DNA of 18,215 nt from Castellaniella sp. UBA6218 (lineage in GTDB: Bacteria; Pseudomonadota; Gammaproteobacteria; Burkholderiales; Burkholderiaceae_B). The position numbers were made by a program, and so were the translations under genes. The DNA lies in assembly GCA_002421865.1 (NCBI GenBank), contig DISE01000014.1:1-18215 (forward strand). The letters are read 5' to 3'. The stretch's first letter is position 1. Every line of letters starts with the position of its first letter. Below the pieces are notes generated by a model. The model ran no database searches and was not told the DNA's origin. It worked only from the letters and a program-made list of their open reading frames with translations. Of this stretch, positions 8,149-14,950 are shown piece by piece.

Positions 8149-9771
8149 ATGGCTGATCGGAATTCTTCACAAAAGCGGACGCCGCCCAGGGTCGCCCCCG
8201 CCCAATTGGCATCCATCCAGTCAGATTTCACTCAGGCTTGGCAGTCGCTGCTGGACACATTCCGCCAGGGCGCGTTGACGCCGCCCGCGGACCGGCGTTT
8301 CTCGTCCGAGGCCTGGGCCGGCAACCCCCACGCGCTGTTCTCGGCGCACGCCTACCTCCTCATGGCCGACGCGCTGCAGCGCCTGGCCCAGGCCGCCGAT
8401 CTCGAGGCAGGCGCGCGCGAACGCCTGAAGTTCTCGATCATGCAGTGGGTCGAGGCCGCCGCGCCGAGCAATTTCCTCGCGTCCAATCCCGAGGCCCTGA
8501 AGGCCATGGTCGACAGCGGAGGCGAATCCCTGCAGCGGGGCTTGGCGAACCTGATGCGCGACCTGACGCGGGGCCGCATCACGCAGACCGACGAGTCCGC
8601 GTTCGAGCCTGGCAAGAACCTGGCCATGACGCCGGGTGCGGTGATCTACGAAAACGCCCTGATGCAGATCATCCAGTATCGGCCGCAGACGGCGAAGGTC
8701 CGCCGGCTTCCCCTGCTGATGGTGCCGCCCTGCATCAACAAGTACTACATCCTGGACCTGCAGCCGGCCAATTCCCTGGTGCTGCACGCCGTGCGTGCCG
8801 GCTTCGAAGTCTTCATGGTGTCCTGGCGCAATCCGCTGCCTGAGGACGAAGACGGCATCCAGCACAAGACCTGGGACGACTACGTCGAGGACGGCGTGCT
8901 GAAGGCCATCCGGGTCGTGCGGGATGTGACCCGCCAGCCGCAGATCAATGCCCTGGGCTTCTGCGTGGGGGGCACGCTGCTCTCCAGTGCCCTGGCCGTG
9001 GCGCGCGCCCGGAACGAAGACCCGGTGGCCGCACTGACGCTGCTGACCACCTTCCTGGATTTCCGCGAGACCGGCATCCTCGACGTCTTCGTCGACGAGC
9101 AGCATGCCCGCGCGCGGGAACAGCAACTGGGTGCGGGCGGCCTGATGACGGCGGGTGAGCTGTCGACCACCTTCTCGTTCCTGCGGCCCTCGGAACTCGT
9201 CTGGAACTACGTCGGCTCCAATTATCTGATGGGCGAATCGCCGCGGGCCTTCGACCTGCTGGCGTGGAACGCCGACGGCACCAACCTCCCGGGGCCGTTC
9301 TTCACCTGGTATTTCCGCAATACCTATCTGGAAAACCGTCTGGAAACCGGCCAGTTGCGCATTTGCGGCACGGTCGCCGACCTGCGCGCCCTGGACATGC
9401 CGGCCTACCTGTATGCTTCGCGCGAGGACCACATCGTGCCCTGGACCTCGGCCTATGCCTCGACGCGCCTGCTGCGCGGCCCGCTGCGCTTCGTGCTTGG
9501 CGAGTCCGGCCACATCGCGGGGGTCGTCAATCCCCCGGAACGGGGCCGTCGGGGCTACTGGTCCGGGGAACGGGACGCCGGCCTGCCGGGCGACCCGCAG
9601 ACCTGGCTGGATCATGCGGATCACGTCAAGGGGAGCTGGTGGCCCGACTGGCTGGACTGGCTGGCCGGGCATTCGGGGGATTGGCGGCCGGCCCGCCGCT
9701 CCCTTGGCAATCGACAATATCCTGTCATAGAGCCCGCACCCGGGCGCTATGTCAAAGTCAAAGCAGTCTGA
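8149..9771 (+). CDS. phaC: Class I poly(3-hydroxyalkanoate) synthase PhaC
   Basis: 540 residues. It polymerises (R)-3-hydroxybutyryl-CoA into PHB at the granule surface. The N-terminal PhaC domain (about 50-220) carries QIIQYRPQT and MVPPCINKYYILDLQPANSL; the last segment closely resembles the Cupriavidus necator enzyme as I recall it. The alpha/beta-hydrolase half has the lipase-like box GFCVGG with nucleophile Cys272, Asp427 in SREDHIVPW and His455 in GESGHIAGVVNPP. The Asp-His spacing of 28 equals that of the C. necator enzyme. The conserved GSWWPDWLDWL and the C-terminus IEPAPGRYVK are present. It is shorter than C. necator PhaC (589) mainly at the variable N-terminus. ATG 8149 is preceded by AAGGGA at 7 bases. 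phaB follows after 13 bases. Confidence 0.97.
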   Translation: MADRNSSQKRTPPRVAPAQLASIQSDFTQAWQSLLDTFRQGALTPPADRRFSSEAWAGNPHALFSAHAYLLMADALQRLAQAADLEAGARERLKFSIMQWVEAAAPSNFLASNPEALKAMVDSGGESLQRGLANLMRDLTRGRITQTDESAFEPGKNLAMTPGAVIYENALMQIIQYRPQTAKVRRLPLLMVPPCINKYYILDLQPANSLVLHAVRAGFEVFMVSWRNPLPEDEDGIQHKTWDDYVEDGVLKAIRVVRDVTRQPQINALGFCVGGTLLSSALAVARARNEDPVAALTLLTTFLDFRETGILDVFVDEQHARAREQQLGAGGLMTAGELSTTFSFLRPSELVWNYVGSNYLMGESPRAFDLLAWNADGTNLPGPFFTWYFRNTYLENRLETGQLRICGTVADLRALDMPAYLYASREDHIVPWTSAYASTRLLRGPLRFVLGESGHIAGVVNPPERGRRGYWSGERDAGLPGDPQTWLDHADHVKGSWWPDWLDWLAGHSGDWRPARRSLGNRQYPVIEPAPGRYVKVKAV

Positions 9772-9784
9772 AAAGGAGAACACC

Positions 9785-10522
9785 ATGAGCGGCAAACTGG
9801 CTTACGTGACGGGGGGCATGGGCGGTATCGGCACATCGATCTGCCAGCGTCTCGCAAAAGAAGGCTTCACGGTGGTGGCCGGTTGCGGTCCCAGTCGGGA
9901 CTATGCCAAGTGGCTGGACGAGCAGGCCGCGCTGGGCTACCGGTTCAACGCCTCGGTCGGCAACGTGTCCGACTGGGATTCCACGGTCGAGGCCTTCGTC
10001 AAGGTCAAGGACCAGTTCGGACCGGTCGATGTGCTGGTGAACAACGCGGGCATCACGCGCGATGGCGTCTTCCGCAAGATGACCCAGGAAGACTGGCGTG
10101 CCGTCATCGACACCAACCTCAACAGCCTGTTCAATGTGACCAAGCAGGTCATCGACGACATGGTGGAACGGCAGTGGGGCCGGATCATCAACATCAGTTC
10201 GGTCAATGGCCAGAAAGGCCAGTTCGGCCAGACCAACTATTCCACGGCCAAGGCCGGCATCCATGGCTTCACCATGGCCCTGGCCCAGGAAGTCGCCAGC
10301 AAGGGCGTCACCGTGAACACCATCTCGCCGGGCTATATCGGCACCGACATGGTGCGGGCCATCCGGCCCGACGTGCTCGAAAAAATCGTCGCCACCATCC
10401 CGGTCAAGCGCCTGGGCACGCCCGAGGAAATCGGCTCCATCGTCGCCTGGCTCGCATCCGACGATTCTGGGTTTGCCACCGGGGCGGATTTCTCGCTGAA
10501 CGGTGGCCTGCACATGGGTTGA
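9785..10522 (+). CDS. phaB: NADPH-dependent acetoacetyl-CoA reductase PhaB
   Basis: 245 residues, a classical short-chain dehydrogenase that reduces acetoacetyl-CoA to (R)-3-hydroxybutyryl-CoA, the substrate of PhaC. The nucleotide-binding motif is GGMGGIG (10-16), and NNAG is at 86-89. The catalytic residues are Ser139, Tyr152 and Lys156, in SSVNGQKG and NYSTAKAG. The C-terminus ADFSLNGGLHMG is characteristic of PhaB rather than FabG. Length matches C. necator PhaB (246). The ATG at 9785 has a strong ribosome binding site (AAAAGGAGAA); the same frame is open upstream to 9749 inside phaC. It lies between phaC and phaR in one transcription unit. Confidence 0.96.
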   Translation: MSGKLAYVTGGMGGIGTSICQRLAKEGFTVVAGCGPSRDYAKWLDEQAALGYRFNASVGNVSDWDSTVEAFVKVKDQFGPVDVLVNNAGITRDGVFRKMTQEDWRAVIDTNLNSLFNVTKQVIDDMVERQWGRIINISSVNGQKGQFGQTNYSTAKAGIHGFTMALAQEVASKGVTVNTISPGYIGTDMVRAIRPDVLEKIVATIPVKRLGTPEEIGSIVAWLASDDSGFATGADFSLNGGLHMG

Positions 10523-10524
10523 TC

Positions 10525-11097
10525 ATGGCTCGGAACACCCAAACCCCCCAAGCGGAACGGTTGATCAAAAAATATCCCAACCGACGTCTTTACGACACCC
10601 AGTCCAGCGCCTACATCACGCTGGCCGACATCAAGCAGCTCGTCCTGGACACCGAGGTGTTCAGGGTCGTCGACGCCAAGACCGGCGACGACCTGACCCG
10701 CAGCATCCTGCTCCAGATCATCCTCGAAGAGGAATCCGGCGGCGTGCCCATGTTCTCGGCCGAGGCGCTGGCGCAGATCATCCGTTTCTACGGCCATGCC
10801 ATGCAGGGCGTGATGGGCACGTTCCTGGAAAAGAACATCCAGGTGCTGATGGACATCCAGGACCGCATGGCCGAGCAGTCCCAGGGGCTGTACCAGCAGC
10901 ATTTCGGCCCCGAGGCCTGGGCCCAGCTGATGAACATGCAGACCCCGGCCCTGCAGAACATGATGAACAACTACATCGAGCAAAGTCGCGGCCTGTTCGT
11001 CCAGATGCAGGATCAGATGCAGGATCAGACGCGCTCCATGTTCTCGGCCTTTCCTTTTCCCGGACAGCCGCCCGAAGGCGGGAAAAAGAAAAAATGA
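10525..11097 (+). CDS. phaR: PHA synthesis repressor PhaR
   Basis: 190 residues. PhaR is a DNA-binding sensor that also binds PHA granules; it represses phasin genes and its own gene until polymer is present. The N-terminal PHB-accumulation regulatory DNA-binding domain (about 11-72) begins ERLIKKYPNRRLYDTQSSAY. A second domain (about 75-120) has MFSAEALAQIIRFYGHAMQG. The tail is glutamine- and methionine-rich, includes an exact tandem 12-base repeat (11002-11025), and ends in KKKK. The start is 2 bases after the phaB stop with no clear ribosome binding site of its own, so translation is probably coupled to phaB. A hairpin follows 4 bases after the stop. Confidence 0.95.
   Translation: MARNTQTPQAERLIKKYPNRRLYDTQSSAYITLADIKQLVLDTEVFRVVDAKTGDDLTRSILLQIILEEESGGVPMFSAEALAQIIRFYGHAMQGVMGTFLEKNIQVLMDIQDRMAEQSQGLYQQHFGPEAWAQLMNMQTPALQNMMNNYIEQSRGLFVQMQDQMQDQTRSMFSAFPFPGQPPEGGKKKK
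11002..11025 (+). repeat. Exact tandem 12-bp repeat within phaR
   Basis: CAGATGCAGGAT occurs twice in a row and is followed by a third partial copy (CAG). It encodes Gln-Met-Gln-Asp twice, in the glutamine-rich tail of PhaR. Being a multiple of three, copy-number change would lengthen or shorten the tail without a frameshift. Confidence 0.9.
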
Positions 11098-11101
11098 CCG
11101 T

Positions 11102-11124
11102 GGGCCGGACGAAACGTCCGGCCC
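11102..11124 (+). terminator. Hairpin after phaR, probable terminator of phaCBR
   Basis: A perfect 10-bp GC-rich stem (GGGCCGGACG at 11102-11111, complementary arm at 11115-11124) closes an AAA loop, starting 4 bases after the phaR stop. No clean T-run follows, only TTGCTGTTTC from 11131, so termination may be partial or factor-assisted. Confidence 0.65.
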
Positions 11125-11183
11125 CGCGCCTTGCTGTTTCGATCCCGTTTCGTCCCATGGCGGTTTCGCGGCGCATCTTGTGG

Positions 11184-11209
11184 TGTTATAGTAACGAGAA
11201 TCATTCTTC
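11184..11209 (+). promoter_or_regulatory. Extended -10 promoter with overlapping Fur-box-like operator, upstream of ftrA
   Basis: TGTTATAGT (11184-11192) is an extended -10 element (TGn followed by TATAGT). Immediately downstream, 11195-11209 reads CGAGAATCATTCTTC around a central C. Its core AGAAT-C-ATTCT is a perfect palindrome, and 9 of 14 arm positions match the 7-1-7 Fur consensus TGATAAT-N-ATTATCA. The operator would cover the transcription start, the usual position for iron-dependent Fur repression. This fits the iron-uptake genes that follow. Confidence 0.6.
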
Positions 11210-11230
11210 TTACTAGCACGGAGATCGTTC

Positions 11231-11767
11231 ATGGTGAACAAGCTGTTCGTCGCACTGGCCGGCATCGGCCTGGCCTCTTCCGCCTTGGCGGCCGAATATC
11301 CCATCGGCGAGCCCAGCGAGCGCAACGGACTGGAAGTGGCGGCGGTCTATCTGCAGCCGGTCGAAATGGAACCGGAAGGCATGATGCGCGCCGCGAAGGA
11401 TTCCGACATTCACCTGGAGGCCGACATCCACGCCACGGCCGACAACAAGAACGGTTTGCCCGAAGGCGCCTGGGCACCGTACCTGAACATCCAGTACGTG
11501 CTGCAGAAACAGGGCAGCGACAAGGTCCTGAAGGGCGACCTGATGCCCATGGTGGCCAACGACGGCCCGCACTATGGCGACAACGTCAAGCTCGAAGGCC
11601 CGGGCAAATACGCGCTCACCTTTGTCATCGGCTCGCCCGAAACCGCGCACAACAACCACTTCGGCCGCCATATCGACAAGGAAACCGGCGTCGCGCCGTG
11701 GTTCGAGACCTTCGAGGTCAAGTACGAGTTCGTCTATGCCGGCACCGGCAAGAAGGGCGGCTACTGA
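11231..11767 (+). CDS. ftrA: FtrA, periplasmic P19-type iron-binding protein
   Basis: 178 residues. It has a Sec signal peptide (about 1-20, ending SSALA-AEYP) and the whole P19/Tp34 (FetP-type) domain. Candidate metal ligands conserved in the family are His61 (DIHLEADIHA), the Met pair in LMPMVANDGPHYG with His114, and the histidines in AHNNHFGRHID (140-149). FtrA-like proteins capture ferrous iron, with a second copper site, in the periplasm and pass it to the FtrC permease. The ATG at 11231 has CGGAG about 8 bases upstream. It is the first gene of the ftr operon, directly after the Fur-box promoter and one base before ftrB. Family assignment is firm; the gene name follows Bordetella ftrABCD. 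Confidence 0.93.
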   Translation: MVNKLFVALAGIGLASSALAAEYPIGEPSERNGLEVAAVYLQPVEMEPEGMMRAAKDSDIHLEADIHATADNKNGLPEGAWAPYLNIQYVLQKQGSDKVLKGDLMPMVANDGPHYGDNVKLEGPGKYALTFVIGSPETAHNNHFGRHIDKETGVAPWFETFEVKYEFVYAGTGKKGGY

Positions 11768-11768
11768 G

Positions 11769-12116
11769 ATGCGCGCCTGGATCGCGTTCGCGGCCCTGGT
11801 GTGGGCTGGCTGGCTGGCGCCGATGTCGGTGGCCGGCGCAGCCGACATGCCGGTCTATACCTTGACTTTCAAGGCCGACGGCACCTTCGAGCCGGCCCGC
11901 CTGGAAGTGCCGGTCGGCCGTTTCAAGATCGTCCTCGTCAACGAAAGCACCGAAGCGGTGGAATTCGAGAGTCTGCCGCTGCGCAAGGAAAAAGTCCTGG
12001 GGCCGGGGGTCACCTCGTTCGTAGTGCTGTCCCTGTCGCGACCGGGCGAATACCCCTTCTTCGACGACTTTCATCCCCAAGTGAAGGGCACCCTGGTGGT
12101 GCTTCCCAAGCCCTGA
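11769..12116 (+). CDS. ftrB: FtrB, periplasmic cupredoxin-like protein
   Basis: 115 residues. It has a Sec signal peptide (about 1-25, ending SVAGAA-DMP), then a single cupredoxin-like beta domain with FEPARLEVPVGRFKIVLVNE, EFESLPLRKEKVLGPG and SLSRPGEYPFFDDFHP. It has no cysteine, so it cannot form a classical type-1 blue copper site; ligands would have to be His102, acidic residues or methionines. This is typical of the EfeO-N/FtrB-type cupredoxins of iron transporters, proposed to oxidise or hand on ferrous iron during FTR1-type import. It starts one base after the ftrA stop, implying tight coupling, and ends 15 bases before ftrC. Confidence 0.88.
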   Translation: MRAWIAFAALVWAGWLAPMSVAGAADMPVYTLTFKADGTFEPARLEVPVGRFKIVLVNESTEAVEFESLPLRKEKVLGPGVTSFVVLSLSRPGEYPFFDDFHPQVKGTLVVLPKP

Positions 12117-12131
12117 CATCCGCATCCCATC

Positions 12132-12992
12132 ATGGAACAAGTCGCCTTCATCGTCTGGCGTGAAAGTGTCGAGGCCCTGCTGGTCGTCGGCATCCTCTAT
12201 TCCTGGCTGCGCGCCTCGCCGGAAGGCCGGCGCGGGCTGCCCTGGCTGTGGGGCGGCGTCGGCGCCGGGCTGTTGCTGGCCGGCGCGCTGGCCCTGGTGC
12301 TGCTGGGAGTTTCTTCCTGGCTGTCCGACCAGGGCCAGGAGTGGTTCCAGGCCTTGATGGCGCTGGCGGCCTGCGGGCTGGTGGTCCAGATGGTCGTCTG
12401 GATGCGCGCCCACGGGCGCGGCCTGAAGCGCGAGCTGGAATCGGGCGCCTCCGAGCGGGTCGGCGACGACCACTGGTGGGGACTGCTCGCACTGGTCATG
12501 ATCGCCGTGGCGCGCGAAGGCAGCGAGACCGTGGTCTTCCTGTATGGCACTGTCCTGTCCTCGCAGGCGTCCGGAGATGTCGGCGCCATGGCGCTGGCGG
12601 GCGCGGGCGGATTTTCCGCCGCGTTGCTGACTTTCTGGCTGCTGCAGTTGGGCGGTCGGATCATCACCTGGCGGCGTTTTTTCAAGCTGACGGAAATCCT
12701 GCTGTTGCTGCTGGCTGGCGCGTTGCTGGTGTCGGCCACGGACCGGCTGATTTCCCTGGACGTGTTGCCGACGCTGATGGATCCGGTCTGGGATACCTCC
12801 TGGCTGCTGGGCACCGAAAGCGGACTGGGCAAGATCCTGGCGGATTTCGCCGGATATCGCGCCTATCCCGCGCTGTCCCAGTTGTTGATCTGGCTGGCGT
12901 ACTGGTGCGTCGTGGCATGGATGCTGCGGCGCGCCTCGCGCGCAGCAGTGCCGGCGTCCTCCGGTCGCGCCAAGACGCCCGTGGCAGCGTGA
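12132..12992 (+). CDS. ftrC: FtrC, FTR1-family iron permease
   Basis: 286 residues, an inner-membrane protein with about seven hydrophobic helices. It carries both diagnostic REXXE motifs of the Ftr1/OFeT family: RESVE (10-14) and REGSE (128-132), whose glutamates bind iron for passage through the membrane. Length fits bacterial members (about 270-290). The start ATG at 12132 is set by the N-terminal MEQVAFIVWRES pattern; no clear ribosome binding site precedes it. In the known Bordetella system FtrC is the permease that takes iron delivered by FtrA and FtrB. A GC-rich hairpin follows 16 bases after the stop, and ftrD begins only at 13337. Confidence 0.95.
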   Translation: MEQVAFIVWRESVEALLVVGILYSWLRASPEGRRGLPWLWGGVGAGLLLAGALALVLLGVSSWLSDQGQEWFQALMALAACGLVVQMVVWMRAHGRGLKRELESGASERVGDDHWWGLLALVMIAVAREGSETVVFLYGTVLSSQASGDVGAMALAGAGGFSAALLTFWLLQLGGRIITWRRFFKLTEILLLLLAGALLVSATDRLISLDVLPTLMDPVWDTSWLLGTESGLGKILADFAGYRAYPALSQLLIWLAYWCVVAWMLRRASRAAVPASSGRAKTPVAA

Positions 12993-13002
12993 CGGCCGGC
13001 CG

Positions 13003-13028
13003 GGGTGGGCGGCAAAGCCGCCGTGCCC
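13003..13028 (+). terminator. GC-rich hairpin after ftrC (possible terminator or attenuator)
   Basis: GGCGGC (13008-13013) pairs with GCCGCC (13017-13022) around an AAA loop. An outer GGG/CCC pair (13003-13005 with 13026-13028) extends it across a small internal loop. There is no T-run, so it may be a weak intrinsic terminator, an RNA-stabilising structure, or the former terminator of the decayed minus-strand gene next to it. Confidence 0.4.
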
Positions 13029-13044
13029 GCCGGCCTCCGGCCCC

Positions 13045-13258
13045 GAAGCCTTCCGGTACGATCTCACTCCCGGTGCGTCCGCTCTCCAGCAGGGCGTGCG
13101 CCTTGCGTCTCGATGTCCGCGATTTCGACCATCGAACGATGTGTACATGAATTCCCAATGGATAGACACCGACTTGCGTTTGAACGGCTTGACGTCGATG
13201 GCGTCGGGATCGTCGATCAGGCCGACGATGCGCCCGTCGACCCGATGGCTTTAATGAG
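13045..13258 (-). pseudogene. Relic of a zinc-type alcohol dehydrogenase, C-terminal fragments in three frames
   Basis: The gap between ftrC and ftrD (12993-13336) holds no intact gene, but its minus strand carries a recognisable decayed coding sequence. At 13137-13235 it reads GRIVGLIDDPDAIDV then KPFKRKSVSIHWEFMYTS. After a frameshift, 13100-13135 reads SMVEIADIETQG. In the third frame, 13045-13110 reads RRKAHALLESGRTGSEIVPEGF. In this order these match the last third of zinc-type alcohol dehydrogenase-like oxidoreductases (medium-chain MDR family), which typically have LIDDP, KRKSxSxHWEFMFTRSMF, and RRAHALLESGRARGKIVLEGF at the C-terminus. About 40 residues between the second and third segments are missing, as is the N-terminal two-thirds of the protein. 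A leading LIK near 13250-13258 may be a further remnant. It is a non-functional fragment. Matching was done from memory of the family. Confidence 0.75.
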
Positions 13259-13336
13259 GCGCTCCCCTGTTTGCTTGGGAGAGGGGATGCGTGGAGAATA
13301 CCTCCTTGGCCTCAAGACGTGGAATGGCATAGCCGC
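13259..13336. other. Non-coding stretch between the dehydrogenase relic and ftrD
   Basis: I recognise no gene here. A weak 6-bp stem (TCCCCT at 13263-13268 with AGGGGA at 13282-13287) is the only structure seen. The break between the relic and the ftrD leader must fall within this stretch. No promoter or Fur box is obvious before ftrD. Confidence 0.4.
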
Positions 13337-14755
13337 ATGATTTCGTCGCATTCGTTCCGTTCCGCTGTCGCGCGCGCAGGGGATCTTCTGCGCGATCATC
13401 AGCGCGCGATCCGGCGTATTCAATGGATCATCGTCGTCGTCTACATCGCTTTGCTGGCGATCCCGGCGGCCATGCCCTTGCCGGACCGCACCGCGTCCGT
13501 CTTCAACAATCTCACCGTCCTGGCCCAGTTCGCCTTCTGGGGGATCTGGTGGCCGTTCGTGCTGGTGTCCATTCCTCTGTTCGGGCGCGCCTGGTGCGGC
13601 CTGTTCTGTCCCGAAGGCGCCCTGACCGAATGGGCCAGCCGGCACGGGCGCGGACGGGCCATACCGCGCTGGATGCGCTGGGGCGGCTGGCCTTTCGTGG
13701 CCTTCAGTCTGACCACGATCTACGGCCAACTGGTCAGCGTCTATCAATATCCCTGGGCGGTCGCCGCGGTGCTGGGCGGCTCGACCGTGGCGGCCATGAT
13801 CGTCGGCTGGCTTTACGGACGTGACAAGCGCGTCTGGTGCAAGTATCTGTGCCCGGTCAACGGGGTATTCAACTTGCTGGCCAAACTCGCACCCTGGCAT
13901 TACCGGGTGGACGCCGCCGCCTGGCGCGCGCCCGTGCGGCGCATCGAATCCATCAACTGCGCTCCCCTGCTGCCTTTGCGCAACATGCAGGGCGCGGCCG
14001 AATGCCACATGTGCGGGCGCTGCAGCGACTACCGGGGCGCCATCGCCCTGACGCCCCGTTCGCCCGAGGCCGAGGTCGTCCATGTGGCCCAGGGCGACGG
14101 CTGGCAGACGGCGCTGATCGTCTTCGGCCTGATGGGATTGGCCGTGGGCGCTTTCCTGTGGAGCGCCAGCCCCTGGTTCGTCTCGATCAAACAGGCCGCC
14201 GCGACCTGGCTGGTGGCGCGGGATATCTACTGGCCGCTGGCGGACAACGCCCCCTGGTTCATCCTGACCCATTACCCGGACGTCAACGACAGCTTCAGCT
14301 GGCTGGATGGCGCCGTGATCCTGCTTTTCATCGGCGGCGCGGCCGTCATCGTGGGGGGCGCCGCCTTCTGTGGGCTGTGGCTGGCGGATCGCCTGCTTCC
14401 GGTCGCGGACGCACCGGGAGTGCGGGATGCGGCCGGCCGGCTGCTGCGCGGTCGCCTGGCGGGCGTGCACAAGCTTGCCCAGGGCCTGATTCCGGCGGCG
14501 GGCGCGGGCGTGTTCCTGGGGCTCTCGGCCACGACACTGACCTTGCTGCAGCACGAGGGCGTGCCCATTGGCTGGGCGAACGCGGTGCGTTTCACGCTGC
14601 TGGCGCTGGCGCTGGCCTGGAGTCTGCGTTTCGAATGGCGGCTGGCGGGGTTGCGCACGCCTCGGCCGCTGCGCAGGCTGGGTGCCGTGGCTCTCGTGGC
14701 GGCGGGGTTGCTGCCGTTTTGCTGGGCCTGGGTGTTGTTCTTCGTCCGCTGGTGA
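13337..14755 (+). CDS. ftrD: FtrD, membrane-bound polyferredoxin of the ferrous-iron uptake system
   Basis: 472 residues, an inner-membrane 4Fe-4S protein of the NapH/FtrD type. Hydrophobic helices flank the cluster motifs: WCGLFCPEG (C87, C91), WCKYLCPVNGVFN (C168, C172), C208 and ECHMCGRC (C223, C226, C229). After these come further membrane helices (about 255-275, 320-345, 370-395, 410-470). In Bordetella, FtrD is required with FtrABC for ferrous-iron use and probably shuttles electrons linked to the iron redox step. ATG 13337 lacks a good ribosome binding site; GTG 13319 is in frame and also weak. The gene lies 344 bases from ftrC, separated by a decayed dehydrogenase, which is looser than the tight ftrA-ftrB-ftrC spacing. 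A 7-bp hairpin follows the stop. Confidence 0.9.
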   Translation: MISSHSFRSAVARAGDLLRDHQRAIRRIQWIIVVVYIALLAIPAAMPLPDRTASVFNNLTVLAQFAFWGIWWPFVLVSIPLFGRAWCGLFCPEGALTEWASRHGRGRAIPRWMRWGGWPFVAFSLTTIYGQLVSVYQYPWAVAAVLGGSTVAAMIVGWLYGRDKRVWCKYLCPVNGVFNLLAKLAPWHYRVDAAAWRAPVRRIESINCAPLLPLRNMQGAAECHMCGRCSDYRGAIALTPRSPEAEVVHVAQGDGWQTALIVFGLMGLAVGAFLWSASPWFVSIKQAAATWLVARDIYWPLADNAPWFILTHYPDVNDSFSWLDGAVILLFIGGAAVIVGGAAFCGLWLADRLLPVADAPGVRDAAGRLLRGRLAGVHKLAQGLIPAAGAGVFLGLSATTLTLLQHEGVPIGWANAVRFTLLALALAWSLRFEWRLAGLRTPRPLRRLGAVALVAAGLLPFCWAWVLFFVRW

Positions 14756-14760
14756 CACGG

Positions 14761-14779
14761 GGCGCGGCGAGCCCGCGCC
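14761..14779 (+). terminator. Hairpin after ftrD
   Basis: A perfect 7-bp stem (GGCGCGG at 14761-14767 with CCGCGCC at 14773-14779) closes a CGAGC loop, five bases after the ftrD stop. No T-run follows, so strong intrinsic termination is uncertain. Confidence 0.45.
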
Positions 14780-14838
14780 GCCGGCCGTCCAATGTGGCCA
14801 CGCCGTTTCAGCGCGATGGCCTCCGGCGTTCGAAACGA

Positions 14839-14869
14839 TTCACAACAGTCATCGAAAAACCGCTATTCT
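14839..14869 (+). promoter_or_regulatory. Possible promoter of the GGDEF-EAL gene
   Basis: TTCACA (14839-14844) and TATTCT (14864-14869) resemble -35 and -10 elements, but the spacer is 19 bases, longer than optimal. It lies in the 195-base gap after ftrD, within a locally AT-richer stretch, and would give a leader of about 75 bases. Confidence 0.35.
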
Positions 14870-14950
14870 TATCCCGGGACTCTCGCCGTCTGGCGGAGCG
14901 CGCATGCAATCACCCCGCGTCTTTGCCTGCCTTTTCAATCGAGGAGTCTG

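Noticed and set aside
8731..8775. VPPCINKYY in PhaC, with Cys where some synthases have Trp
   Set aside because: As I recall it, the C. necator class I enzyme has the same VPPCINKYY sequence, so this is normal variation and not a mutation.
8221..9795. 524-codon minus-strand frame opposite phaC
   Set aside because: Antisense shadow of a full-length PhaC with all catalytic residues; no recognisable product.
11718..13169. 483-codon minus-strand frame across ftrB and ftrC
   Set aside because: It is antisense to two clearly recognised genes and has a low-complexity Gln/Gly/His-rich product. Only its first few residues (SIHWEFMYTS) are meaningful, and they belong to the dehydrogenase relic.
13005..13340. 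111-codon plus-strand frame in the ftrC-ftrD gap
   Set aside because: No recognisable domain or ribosome binding site. The minus strand of the same stretch explains the coding-like signal as a dehydrogenase relic.
13217..14758. 513-codon minus-strand frame opposite ftrD
   Set aside because: Antisense shadow of ftrD with Gln/Pro/Arg-rich translation; ftrD has intact Fe-S motifs and membrane helices.
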